From Betaproteobacteria bacterium (GTDB lineage: Bacteria; Pseudomonadota; Gammaproteobacteria; Burkholderiales; Casimicrobiaceae), in assembly GCA_003153335.1 (NCBI GenBank), contig PLYG01000410.1, positions 1-14,352 of the forward strand: DNA of 14,352 nucleotides, given 5' to 3'. Below, in pieces: positions 1-7,811 of this stretch. The position numbers and the translations under genes are program-made. Under the pieces are notes generated by a model that saw only the letters and a list, made by a program, of their open reading frames with translations, was not told the origin of the DNA and searched no databases. Each line of letters opens with the position of its first letter. The first letter of the stretch is position 1.

Positions 1-25
1 TCAATCGCCCACTGAAAATCGGACG

Positions 26-54
26 CTGACAGGCCGACTGCTATTCTGTATAAG
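26..54 (+). promoter_or_regulatory. sigma70-like promoter upstream of the galT-glgA-GH57-kinase operon
   Basis: A -35-like CTGACA (26-31, 5 of 6 matches to TTGACA) and a -10-like TATAAG (49-54, 5 of 6 matches to TATAAT) are separated by exactly 17 bases. Transcription would start near 61 and leave a leader of about 58 bases before the galT ATG at 119. No operator palindrome or riboswitch-like fold was recognised in the leader. The match is seen directly; its use as a promoter is inferred. Confidence 0.5.
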
Positions 55-118
55 AACCTCGCACCTGCGGTCCGTTTTTCACTAGCCCCCTCTCCCTTAT
101 TCGGTAACAGTTGAACCC

Positions 119-1282
119 ATGCCTTCCGAACTTCGCAAGGATCCGCTGTCGCAGCGCTGGGTCATCATCGCGGCCGACCGCGCGAAGCGGCTGAGTGACT
201 TTGAGCTCGAGGCGGCGCCCGACGCCCCGTTGTTCGATCCGTTCATTCCCGGGAATGAGGACAAGACGCCGCCGGAGATCACCGCTTACCGCAAGGCCGG
301 CACGGCGCCGAACACGGCGGGCTGGCGCGTGCGCGTGATGCCCAACAAATTTCCCGTGCTGGGCATTGAAGGGAAGCTCAACCCGCGCGGCGACGGCATC
401 TACGACCACATGTACGGCATCGGCGCGCACGAAGTCATCGTCGATACGCCCAAATGCGTGCGCTCGATCACCGCGCTCAACGACCTGGAAGTGCAGGACA
501 TCATCTGGATGTACCGCGACCGCCTGATCGATCTGCGCAAGGATTCGCGGCTGAAATACGGGATGATCTTCAAGAACGTGGGCTCGGCGGCCGGCGCGAC
601 GGTGTATCATTCGCACAGCCAGTTGATCGTGACGCCGATCGTCCCGCGCGCGATCATGCAGAAAATGGACGCCTGCGAGGAATTTTTCAAATACCGCGGG
701 CGCTGCCTGATCTGCGACATGGTCGCGCAGGAACTGGAACAGGCGCGGCGCGTGATTCTGGATTCGGAGCATTTCGCGGCCTTTGAGCCCTACGCGCCGC
801 GCACGCCGTTCGAGACGTGGATCATTCCCAAGATCCACGAAACGCATTTCGAGGACTTGCGCCAGCCGGCCTGCGAAGACCTGGCCTTCACGCTGCGCCG
901 CACGCTCGCACTGCTCGAAAAAGGCCTCGGACAACTCGCGTACAACTACATGTTCTTCACGGCGCCGTTCAATTGCGGGCCGCTGCCGCACTTTCATTGG
1001 CACATTGAGATTATTCCGCGCATGACCAAGCTGGCGGGCTTCGAGTGGGGGACGGGGTTCTACATCAATCCCGTTCCGCCCGAGGAAGCCGCGGATTTCC
1101 TGCGCGGTTTGCGGATCGTTGAACCGCCGGCGGCGGTGCGCGCCGCGGCGGCCAGCACAGTTCCGGCAGCAACGGCAACAACGGCAGTCCCCGCATCGCC
1201 GGCAGCGCAAGTAACGGGGGCGGCAGCCGTGCCTGGCGCGAAGGATAAAGATGTTGGCGGGCAGGGTGCTCGCGCTTCGTAG
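119..1282 (+). CDS. galT: GalT-family nucleotidyltransferase (galactose-1-phosphate uridylyltransferase or ADP-glucose phosphorylase-like)
   Basis: This 387-residue cytosolic enzyme belongs to the GalT branch of the histidine-triad superfamily, which exchanges nucleotidyl groups between sugar nucleotides and hexose phosphates through a uridylyl- or adenylyl-histidine intermediate. The N-terminus (LRKDPLSQRWVIIAADRAKR) is typical of the family. The active-site segment is YHSHSQL with His164 and His166, the second being the expected nucleophile. A CLIC pair (Cys196, Cys199) may bind zinc, and HFHWHIEI (His291, 293, 295; Glu297) is the C-terminal His/Glu cluster. Residues from about 335 to 387 form an Ala/Pro/Thr-rich tail outside the catalytic fold. 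The ATG at 119 fits the family N-terminus; no strong ribosome-binding site precedes it. Linkage to glgA and a GH57 enzyme makes an ADP-glucose-directed activity, as in the plant GalT-like ADP-glucose phosphorylase, a real alternative to the Leloir role. Family assignment is firm; substrate is not. Confidence 0.9.
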   Translation: MPSELRKDPLSQRWVIIAADRAKRLSDFELEAAPDAPLFDPFIPGNEDKTPPEITAYRKAGTAPNTAGWRVRVMPNKFPVLGIEGKLNPRGDGIYDHMYGIGAHEVIVDTPKCVRSITALNDLEVQDIIWMYRDRLIDLRKDSRLKYGMIFKNVGSAAGATVYHSHSQLIVTPIVPRAIMQKMDACEEFFKYRGRCLICDMVAQELEQARRVILDSEHFAAFEPYAPRTPFETWIIPKIHETHFEDLRQPACEDLAFTLRRTLALLEKGLGQLAYNYMFFTAPFNCGPLPHFHWHIEIIPRMTKLAGFEWGTGFYINPVPPEEAADFLRGLRIVEPPAAVRAAAASTVPAATATTAVPASPAAQVTGAAAVPGAKDKDVGGQGARAS

Positions 1283-1342
1283 GCAAACGGGATCAACTCT
1301 CACGACGGAAGGGCAAGAAGCAGGCGGAGTCAGTTCGTCGCT

Positions 1343-1359
1343 GCGGGCGAGCCGCCCGC
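1343..1359. repeat. GC-rich hairpin repeat in the galT-glgA gap
   Basis: GCGGGCG (1343-1349), loop AGC, CGCCCGC (1353-1359) forms a perfect 7-bp stem. It ends 24 bases before the glgA ATG, so in an operon transcript it would sit next to the translation start. No U-run follows, so it is not a standard terminator. Its form (GC-rich 7-8 bp arms, 3-6 base loop) matches the hairpins at 10919-10938, 10977-10996, 11932-11950 and 13498-13516. Confidence 0.6.
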
Positions 1360-1383
1360 GCTCCATAGCTTGCGCTACAACGA

Positions 1384-2877
1384 ATGAATATCATCTGCGC
1401 ATCGTCCGAGGTGGTTCCGTTCTCGAAGACCGGCGGTCTGGGCGACGTTTGCGGCGCGCTGCCCAACGAAATCGCGACGCTGGGACACAGCGTCGCCGTG
1501 TTCACGCCGTACTACCGCGTGGTGAAAAAGCTCGAGCCCCGCGCGCGGCAGATCGGCGAAGGCGCGGTCGCGGTCGGCGCCGAGAAGATCCCCTTTACGC
1601 TGCACGTCTCCGCCAAGGCATCCGGCCCGGCGAAGGTGTACTTCATCGCCTGCGATTCGTATTTCGACCGCGAGAACCTTTATGGCACGCCGCGCGGCGA
1701 CTATGAGGACAGTTGCAGCCGCTACGTTTTTTTCAGCCGCGCCTGCATCGCCGCGGCGGAGCTGCTCGGACAGCGCGTTGACGTGTGGCACTGCCACGAC
1801 TGGCAGACCGCGCTGATTCCCATGTATTTGAAGCTCCAGGCCAGAGACAGCGCCTTTCATTGCGGCGCGGCGAGCGTATTTACGATCCACAATCTCGCTT
1901 ACCAGGGCCTGTTCTGGCACTGGGACTGGCCGCTGTTGAACCTGCCCTGGCAGCACTTCAATTGGAAGGAGCTCGAATTCCACGGCAAGATGAACCTGAT
2001 GAAAGGCGCGCTGGTCCACTCCGATCTTTTGACCACGGTCTCGCCGACTTACGCCCGGGAAATCCAGACGCCCGCGTTCGGCTGCGGATTGGAAGGCGTG
2101 CTGAAGGACCGCGCCGGCGAGCTGGTTGGCATCGTCAACGGCATCGACACTACTGCCTGGAATCCCGGCCACGATGTATTGCTCCCGGCCGAATACAGCG
2201 CGGCGAACCTGGCCGGAAAGCAGGCCTGCAAGGAAGCGCTGCGGCGCAAGTTCGATCTGCCGGAAAACTCGTCGGCCGTGGTGGGCATGATCGGGCGGCT
2301 GTTCGAACAGAAAGGCTTCGACCTCGTCGCCCAGGCGCTCGAAGAGCTGCTGCGCCGCGACATTCAACTGGTCATTCTCGGCACCGGGCGCGAAGAGTAC
2401 CAGAAGCTGCTGCAGCGCATGCATGAGAGCAACCCGAAGAAAATTGCCATGGCGTTCGCCTTCGACAACGGCCTGGCGCACCTGATCGAAGCCGGCAGCG
2501 ACATTTTCCTGATGCCCAGCCGCTACGAACCCTGCGGCATGAACCAGCTCTACTCACTGGCCTACGGCGCGCCGCCGGTGGTCCATCGCGTGGGCGGCCT
2601 GGCGGACACCGTGACCGATACGACGGCCGAAACGGTTGCCGCCGGAACGGCCAGCGGCTTCATGTTCGACGATTTCGCGCATCCGGCGATGCTGGACTGC
2701 CTCGACCGCGCGCTTAAAATCTACTTTCACGACTCGGCGGCCTGGCGCAAGATTCAGCTCACCGGCATGCGCGAAGACTGGTCGTGGAAGGCCAGCGGGC
2801 GGAAGTACGTCGAAGTGTACGAGCGCGCAGTGGCCAAAGCTCAGGCGCGCGCGGCGGCGACGCCGCTGAAAATGTAA
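1384..2877 (+). CDS. glgA: glycogen synthase (ADP-glucose type, GT5)
   Basis: The 497-residue product is full length for bacterial GlgA, which transfers glucose from ADP-glucose to the non-reducing end of an alpha-1,4-glucan in the cytosol. The N-terminal ADP-glucose motif KTGGLGDV begins at Lys15 in a characteristic opening (SSEVVPFSKTGGLGDV). The GT-B catalytic half shows the phosphate-contacting GRLFEQKG (Arg305, Lys310) and the conserved RYEPCGMNQLYSL stretch with Glu382 and Cys384, followed by GGLADTV. The ATG at 1384 puts the N-terminus where family members begin, although no Shine-Dalgarno sequence is evident and a 7-bp hairpin lies just upstream. It sits 101 bases after the GalT-like gene and 48 bases before the GH57 gene on the same strand, consistent with one transcript. 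All key residues looked for are present. Confidence 0.95.
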   Translation: MNIICASSEVVPFSKTGGLGDVCGALPNEIATLGHSVAVFTPYYRVVKKLEPRARQIGEGAVAVGAEKIPFTLHVSAKASGPAKVYFIACDSYFDRENLYGTPRGDYEDSCSRYVFFSRACIAAAELLGQRVDVWHCHDWQTALIPMYLKLQARDSAFHCGAASVFTIHNLAYQGLFWHWDWPLLNLPWQHFNWKELEFHGKMNLMKGALVHSDLLTTVSPTYAREIQTPAFGCGLEGVLKDRAGELVGIVNGIDTTAWNPGHDVLLPAEYSAANLAGKQACKEALRRKFDLPENSSAVVGMIGRLFEQKGFDLVAQALEELLRRDIQLVILGTGREEYQKLLQRMHESNPKKIAMAFAFDNGLAHLIEAGSDIFLMPSRYEPCGMNQLYSLAYGAPPVVHRVGGLADTVTDTTAETVAAGTASGFMFDDFAHPAMLDCLDRALKIYFHDSAAWRKIQLTGMREDWSWKASGRKYVEVYERAVAKAQARAAATPLKM

Positions 2878-2913
2878 TACCGTTTGGCGAGCAGAGTGAT
2901 TAACTCCAATACT

Positions 2914-2918
2914 AAGGA
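2914..2918 (+). promoter_or_regulatory. ribosome-binding site fixing the GH57 start
   Basis: AAGGA at 2914-2918 lies 7 bases before the ATG at 2926. An upstream in-frame TTG at 2884 would add 14 residues but has no comparable site, and the peptide it adds is not family-like. The ATG at 2926 is therefore preferred. Confidence 0.6.
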
Positions 2919-2925
2919 TCTCCCC

Positions 2926-5112
2926 ATGCCTGGCCGCATCCGCTTCGTCTGCCTGCTTCACTCGCACCAGCCGGTGGGAAACTTCGACAATGTCATCGAG
3001 GAGGCCTACAAGCTCAGCTATCTGCCGTACGTCGAAGTGTTCGAGCAGTTTCCGCAAGTCCCGCTGACCAATCATTTCTCCGGCTGCCTGCTGGAATGGC
3101 TCGAGTCGCATCACCCGGAATATTTCGAGCGGCTGGCGCGGCGCACCAGGCCGAAGGATTCGTCGCAGCCGGCGTGGGAAATGATCGGCGGCGGTTTCTA
3201 CGAGCCGATCATGACCATGCTGCCGGAGCGCGACCGCGTCGGGCAGGTCCGGCGCATGGCCGCGTATATCGAGAAACACTTCGGCCCGCGCCCGCGCGGA
3301 TTATGGCTGCCCGAGCGCGTCTGGGAGCCGGCGCTGGTCAAGGACCTGGGCGATGCCGGCGTCGATTACCTCACGCTCGACGATTCGCATTTCAAGGCCG
3401 CGGGATTGGACGAGCAGGACCTGGTCGGCGGGTTCGTCACTGAGGACCAGGGCCGCATCGTCCGCGCCTATCCGGCGTCGGAGAAGCTGCGCTATCTCGT
3501 TCCTTACGCAACGATCCCGGAATGCATCGAGTACCTGCGTTCGATCCTGCCGTCCGACGGCGAGCGCGTCGTGTGCTACGCCGACGACGGCGAAAAATTC
3601 GGCGTCTGGCCGCGGACGTTCGAGCACGTGTACACCAACGGCTGGCTGAAAAAGTTCCTGACGGCGCTGAGCGAAGCGCAGCGCGAGGGCTGGCTGGTCT
3701 GCTCCACGTTATCCGCCGCCTACGACGAAGTGGCGCCGGTCGGCAAAGTCTTTTTGCCCGAGAACAGCTACCGCGAGATGACCGAATGGGCGCTGCCCGC
3801 GCGGCGGCTGGCCGCGTACGACCGCGCCGTCCACGAAATCAAGGCGGAGCCCGCGCTGGCCAACGATCCGCGCATCAAAGAGGTCATGTCGCTGGTCAAA
3901 GGCGGCAACTGGCGCAGTTTCAAGGTCAAGTATCCGGAAGGCAACCGGATGTACGCGAAGATGATGGAGGTCAGCGCGAAGGTCGAGAAACTGCCGGCGC
4001 GCGCCAAGCTCACCGACAAGGCCCGCACCCATCTCTACCGCGGACAGTGCAACTGCCCCTACTGGCACGGCGTATTTGGCGGCATGTACCTGCCGCATCT
4101 GCGCAGCGCCGTCTACAGCGAATTGATCAAGGCCGACAAACTCGCCGACGAAATGCTGGACACGCCGCCGGTGCAGAAGGCCGAGGCCGATTTCGATTTC
4201 GACAGCGAGACGGAAGTGAAGCTCGCCAATGCGCATTTCGCGCTGTATCTCCATCCCTTCCGCGGCGGACATCTGTACGAGTTCGACTTGCGCGACATCG
4301 ACTTCAACGCCGGCGACACGTTCGCGCGGCGCTTCGAGGCCTACCACGAAAAAGTGGCGCGGGCCGTCGTCGGAACGATCGATTCGGCCGCCAGCATCCA
4401 CGACATGGTGATTGCCAAGCAGCCGGGCCTGGCGGAGTTGCTGAAGTACGACGCGTACATGCGCGAGAGCCTCGTCGATCATTTCAGCGCTGAGAAATTG
4501 ACTCCTCAAGCTTTCTTTTCCGGTAATCCGCCGAGCGACGCCGGCTTCCGGCAGGGTCCGTACGATCTCGCGGAGGCTGCCAGCGGCCGGCGCATGTCCG
4601 CGGACAGGACGGCTGAGGCGGAGTTGCAGCGCGACGCGCCGGCGCTCGGATCGCAGTTGCGCGTCACCAAGCGGGTCACGCTGGGCCGCAAGGCGGCTTT
4701 CGATGCCGAGTACGTCGTCGAGAATGCCGGCGGCTCCGGCGCCGGCTCAGTGGTGGACGGCTATTTCTCCGTCGAGATGAACTACAGTCTTCTGGCGGGC
4801 GACGCGCACGACCGGTATTATTGTTATGAAGGCCGGGACAACGCGGGTAAGCTGGCGACGCTGGAGGATTTCGGTCAGCAATCGTGGATCGCGCTGAAGG
4901 ATCACTGGCTGAACGTGGCGCTGACCTTGAAGACATCCGTCCCGGCGCAGGTGCTGGTCAGCCCGGTCCGCACCGTTTCGCAATCCGAAGCGGGATTCGA
5001 AGCGGTTTACCAGAGCTCCGCGGTCGTCATGCAGTGGCCGCTGAAGCTGGGCGCCGGAAAATCGTTTGCGGTGAAATTGCAGCAGGAGGCCGGCCGTGTC
5101 CGAGCAGAATGA
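2926..5112 (+). CDS. GH57 family 4-alpha-glucanotransferase / alpha-amylase-like enzyme
   Basis: This 728-residue cytosolic protein looks like the Thermococcus 4-alpha-glucanotransferase branch of glycoside hydrolase family 57, a retaining enzyme that cleaves or transfers alpha-1,4-glucan segments. The GH57 signatures appear in order: HSHQPVGNF (from His12), GGGFYEPI (from Gly88), GLWLPERVWEP with the presumed nucleophile Glu130, and YADDGEKFG with Asp220/Asp221 at the acid/base position. A central helical part includes QCNCPYWHGVFGG (near residue 374), typical of the DUF1925 region. Residues from about 425 to the end match a DUF1926-type beta domain. No signal peptide is present, so it should act on intracellular glucan and fit with GlgA next door. 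Its last 17 bases overlap the kinase gene. Amylase, glucanotransferase and branching activities cannot be separated by eye; overall domain form favours glucanotransferase. Confidence 0.88.
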   Translation: MPGRIRFVCLLHSHQPVGNFDNVIEEAYKLSYLPYVEVFEQFPQVPLTNHFSGCLLEWLESHHPEYFERLARRTRPKDSSQPAWEMIGGGFYEPIMTMLPERDRVGQVRRMAAYIEKHFGPRPRGLWLPERVWEPALVKDLGDAGVDYLTLDDSHFKAAGLDEQDLVGGFVTEDQGRIVRAYPASEKLRYLVPYATIPECIEYLRSILPSDGERVVCYADDGEKFGVWPRTFEHVYTNGWLKKFLTALSEAQREGWLVCSTLSAAYDEVAPVGKVFLPENSYREMTEWALPARRLAAYDRAVHEIKAEPALANDPRIKEVMSLVKGGNWRSFKVKYPEGNRMYAKMMEVSAKVEKLPARAKLTDKARTHLYRGQCNCPYWHGVFGGMYLPHLRSAVYSELIKADKLADEMLDTPPVQKAEADFDFDSETEVKLANAHFALYLHPFRGGHLYEFDLRDIDFNAGDTFARRFEAYHEKVARAVVGTIDSAASIHDMVIAKQPGLAELLKYDAYMRESLVDHFSAEKLTPQAFFSGNPPSDAGFRQGPYDLAEAASGRRMSADRTAEAELQRDAPALGSQLRVTKRVTLGRKAAFDAEYVVENAGGSGAGSVVDGYFSVEMNYSLLAGDAHDRYYCYEGRDNAGKLATLEDFGQQSWIALKDHWLNVALTLKTSVPAQVLVSPVRTVSQSEAGFEAVYQSSAVVMQWPLKLGAGKSFAVKLQQEAGRVRAE
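5084..5089 (+). promoter_or_regulatory. Shine-Dalgarno inside the GH57 gene for the kinase
   Basis: A perfect AGGAGG at 5084-5089 lies within the last codons of the GH57 gene, 6 bases before the GTG at 5096. It supports that GTG as the kinase start and suggests that translation of the two genes is coupled. Confidence 0.7.
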
Positions 5113-7741
5113 CGATCCGGTCCCACGCGTCCTGATCGTCGAACCCGACGCCAAAGAAGCGCGGCACATGACGGCGCTGCTGGCCGGCGGCGGGCTGGAG
5201 ATTCGCCACCTGACCGACTGCAAAGAAGCCATCGGCCTGATCGAAAAAGAATCGTTCGACGTGGTGCTGCTCAATCTCGATCACGGCGGCGAAACCAGCG
5301 CGCTGGACATGTGCCGCCAGATCAAGGCCAACCCGTCGCTGGCGTGGATGCCGGTGATGTTCGTTACGCCGGCCATCAGCAAGGAGAGCGTCGATAAGAT
5401 CCTGGGCGTTGGCGCCGACGAATTCATCGGCGCGCCGTTCACTGCCGAGGAGCTGATTGTCCGCACCAAGGTCCTGGCGCGCAAAGGGCGCGAGGAGCGC
5501 TGGCTGGTTGAGCGCGCGCGCAAGCTCGCGGAGAAAATTGCCGAGCGCGACGACGAACTCGACGACCTGCGCCGCTTCGCGCAGGACATCGTCAGCTCGC
5601 TGTCTTCCGCGCTGCTGGTGCTCGACGCCGAAGAAACGATCCTCTTCGCCAACGCGCCATTTCTGGGCGCGCTGCACGCCGAACGCCGCAGCGTCGTCGG
5701 CCGCAAGCTCGCCGAATTCGTCAGTGACGCGCCTGACGCCAGCGGCGGCTTGAAGCGCCTCAGCCAGGCCATCCAGCACACCATCCAGTCCGGGCAGTCC
5801 TCGCGCCTGCAGCGCTTCAAAGGCTTGCTCAAATCCAATCCGCGGCAGATCTCCGACGTCACCGTGACCGCCATCGACTACGGCGGCGCGCGGCATGTCC
5901 TGGTCGTCGGCGAAGACGTGACCGAAGAAGCGATGGCGGAGATCGAAGTCGCCAAGGAGCGCGCGAAGCTTCACGACGTGGTCAACGCGATGAACGCGGC
6001 GCTGTGCCTGATCGACCGCGATTCCAAGATCCAATGGCAGAACCGGACGTTCGGATTGTGGTTCGGCGATTCGTTCGGCCAGCCGGGCTTGCAGGCCTTC
6101 ATTTCCAAGATGCGCTCGGATAACGTGTGGGTCGATCAGGTGTTCAACCGCGGCCAGGTCCTGCAGATGACGTGGTCGGTTTTCACGCCGCACGGGCAGC
6201 GCCGGCATTTCTCGAACATCATCGCGCGCATCAAGGCGCCGTCCGAAGCCGACGCCAGCCAGGCGCTGGTGCTGACGCAGGACGTGACGGACCAGGAAAC
6301 GCGCGTCGAACAGTTGTCGCTGCTGCGCGAGCTGTCGCAGTTCCTGCAAGGGACGCTGGACGCCGAGCGCCTGCATCACGTGATCCTGATGTGCGTGACC
6401 ACGGGCCACGCGCTGGGCTTCAACCGCGCGTTCCTCTTTATTCGCAATCGCGACCTGGGCACGATCGACGCGCAGATGGCCGTCGGGCCGGCCAGCCGCG
6501 AGGACGCGTTCCGGATCTGGTCGGAGCTCTCGTCGCAGGGCCGCACGTTGCATGACCTGCTGCGCAGCCTGGAGCACCTGCCGCGCAAGGAGTCCATGAC
6601 GCTCTACCCGCTGGTCCGCGACCTGCGCTACCCGATGGACGACCCGGCCGAAATCATCGTCCGCACGGCGCTGGAGAAAAAGGAGCAGGTCGTCACCGAC
6701 TCGGCGCACGACCCGCGCGTATCGCAGCGTTTCCGGCAGACCTTCGGATGCCAGGAATTCGTGGCCGTGCCGATGATCGTGAAAGGCGCCGTCGTCGGCG
6801 TGATCCTCGCCGACAATCTGTACTCCGGCCGCGCCATCACCGACGATCACGTGAAACTGCTGATGCTGTTCGCCTCGCAGGCCGCGCTGGCCATCGAGAA
6901 CGCCGAGACGTACGCGGAGCTGCAAAAGAGCCTCGACCGGCTGCGCCAGGCTCAGAAAGAGATCGTCCACAGCGAGAAACTGGCGACCATCGGCAAGATG
7001 GCCGCTCACGTCGCCCACGAAATCCGCAACCCGCTTTCCACGATCGGCGGCTTCGCCCGCGCGATCCTGAAGCGGCCGGACAGCGTCGAGCGCGTCACTA
7101 AGAACGCGAAGATCATCGCCGAGGAATCGACGCGGCTTGAAAACATGCTGCGTGGCGTGATGGATTTCTCGCGCCCGTCGGCGCCGGCGCCGAAGCCCGC
7201 GGACTTCAACGCCACCGTCGAGAAAGCCTTCCGCACGCACGCCGAACTCTTAAGCAGCCGCAATATTCATTCGAGCATGGATCTCGATTCCAGTCTGCCG
7301 GAAGTGACATTCGACGAAAACCAGATCATGCAGGTAATCCACAACATGATCCGCAACGCCGCCGATAGCATGCCGCAAGGCGGCGCCCTGGGCCTGAAGA
7401 CGTCGCGCGAAGGCGAAACGGTGTGCCTGCAGATCGCCGACTCCGGCAGCGGCATCCCGCCGCATATCATGGACCGCCTGTTCGATCCGTTCTTCACCAC
7501 CAAGCCCGACGGCACGGGCCTGGGCTTGGCCGTCAGCAAAAAAATCGTCGATGACCACGGCGGCCGGGTGGAAGTTCAGAGCACGATCGGCAAGGGCGCC
7601 ACGTTCCGCATCTTCCTGCCGACTCATCCGACTCCCGCGCTGGCCCCGCCGCCGGCATCGGCGTCCGGATCGCTGCCCTGGATCAAGGCGACGTCGGTCC
7701 CCGGCCCGCAAAATCCGGCGCCGGAGACGAAGCAGGCGTGA
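5096..7741 (+). CDS. soluble sensor histidine kinase: pseudo-receiver, PAS, PAS, GAF, HisKA, HATPase
   Basis: The 881-residue product has no membrane segment or signal peptide and should be a cytosolic kinase. Residues 11-125 have a receiver fold (PRVLIVEPD at the start, GADEFIGAPFTAEEL at the end). In it the acidic pair is Glu16-Pro17, the phospho-acceptor position is Asn60 in VVLLNLD, and the conserved Lys is Ala113; only Thr91 is kept. A charged helical linker (about 125-158) leads to two PAS-like domains (about 160-285 and 290-410) and a GAF domain (about 424-604). The catalytic core has an H-box with His641 (AAHVAHEIRNPLSTIGG), an N-box near Asn750-Asn754, a G1 box at Asp782 (DSGSGIP) and GTGLGLAVS from Gly806. 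A Pro/Ala-rich tail follows residue 843. It begins with GTG behind AGGAGG and overlaps the GH57 gene by 17 bases. No response regulator is encoded nearby, so its target is unknown. Confidence 0.92.
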   Translation: MSEQNDDPVPRVLIVEPDAKEARHMTALLAGGGLEIRHLTDCKEAIGLIEKESFDVVLLNLDHGGETSALDMCRQIKANPSLAWMPVMFVTPAISKESVDKILGVGADEFIGAPFTAEELIVRTKVLARKGREERWLVERARKLAEKIAERDDELDDLRRFAQDIVSSLSSALLVLDAEETILFANAPFLGALHAERRSVVGRKLAEFVSDAPDASGGLKRLSQAIQHTIQSGQSSRLQRFKGLLKSNPRQISDVTVTAIDYGGARHVLVVGEDVTEEAMAEIEVAKERAKLHDVVNAMNAALCLIDRDSKIQWQNRTFGLWFGDSFGQPGLQAFISKMRSDNVWVDQVFNRGQVLQMTWSVFTPHGQRRHFSNIIARIKAPSEADASQALVLTQDVTDQETRVEQLSLLRELSQFLQGTLDAERLHHVILMCVTTGHALGFNRAFLFIRNRDLGTIDAQMAVGPASREDAFRIWSELSSQGRTLHDLLRSLEHLPRKESMTLYPLVRDLRYPMDDPAEIIVRTALEKKEQVVTDSAHDPRVSQRFRQTFGCQEFVAVPMIVKGAVVGVILADNLYSGRAITDDHVKLLMLFASQAALAIENAETYAELQKSLDRLRQAQKEIVHSEKLATIGKMAAHVAHEIRNPLSTIGGFARAILKRPDSVERVTKNAKIIAEESTRLENMLRGVMDFSRPSAPAPKPADFNATVEKAFRTHAELLSSRNIHSSMDLDSSLPEVTFDENQIMQVIHNMIRNAADSMPQGGALGLKTSREGETVCLQIADSGSGIPPHIMDRLFDPFFTTKPDGTGLGLAVSKKIVDDHGGRVEVQSTIGKGATFRIFLPTHPTPALAPPPASASGSLPWIKATSVPGPQNPAPETKQA

Positions 7742-7800
7742 ACGGCATTTCCTCAGCCTTCCTCTGCCGATTGGCATTGCAGTATTGACGGATTGTCTGC

Positions 7801-7806
7801 TATACT
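7801..7806 (+). promoter_or_regulatory. -10 element for a probable leaderless transcript
   Basis: TATACT (5 of 6 to TATAAT) lies 5 bases before the ATG at 7812, placing the expected transcription start at or next to the start codon. A weak TTGCAG (7777-7782) lies 18 bases upstream. The TTGACG at 7785 is too close (10 bases) to be its -35. No Shine-Dalgarno precedes the ATG, which agrees with leaderless translation. Confidence 0.4.
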
Positions 7807-7811
7807 TAGAC

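Noticed and set aside
41..1366. A 441-codon minus-strand open frame opposite galT
   Set aside because: The product is Arg/His-rich low-complexity sequence, while the plus strand has clear GalT catalytic motifs.
1375..2481. A 368-codon minus-strand open frame opposite glgA
   Set aside because: No family features, and the opposite strand encodes a canonical GlgA. It is a GC-bias shadow.
5027..7240. A 737-codon open frame on the minus strand opposite the kinase gene
   Set aside because: It is antisense to a gene with complete kinase motifs. Its translation is Arg/His/Asp/Val-rich without recognisable domains, as expected when a high-GC gene is read on the other strand.
7785..7790. TTGACG as the -35 of the Phd-like gene
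   Set aside because: It is only 10 bases from the TATACT box, too close for a sigma70-type promoter.
7551..7811. An extended N-terminus for the Phd-like gene overlapping the kinase 3' end
   Set aside because: The added sequence is Arg/Ser-rich shadow of the kinase frame. The change to normal protein sequence occurs at the ATG at 7812, next to a -10 box.
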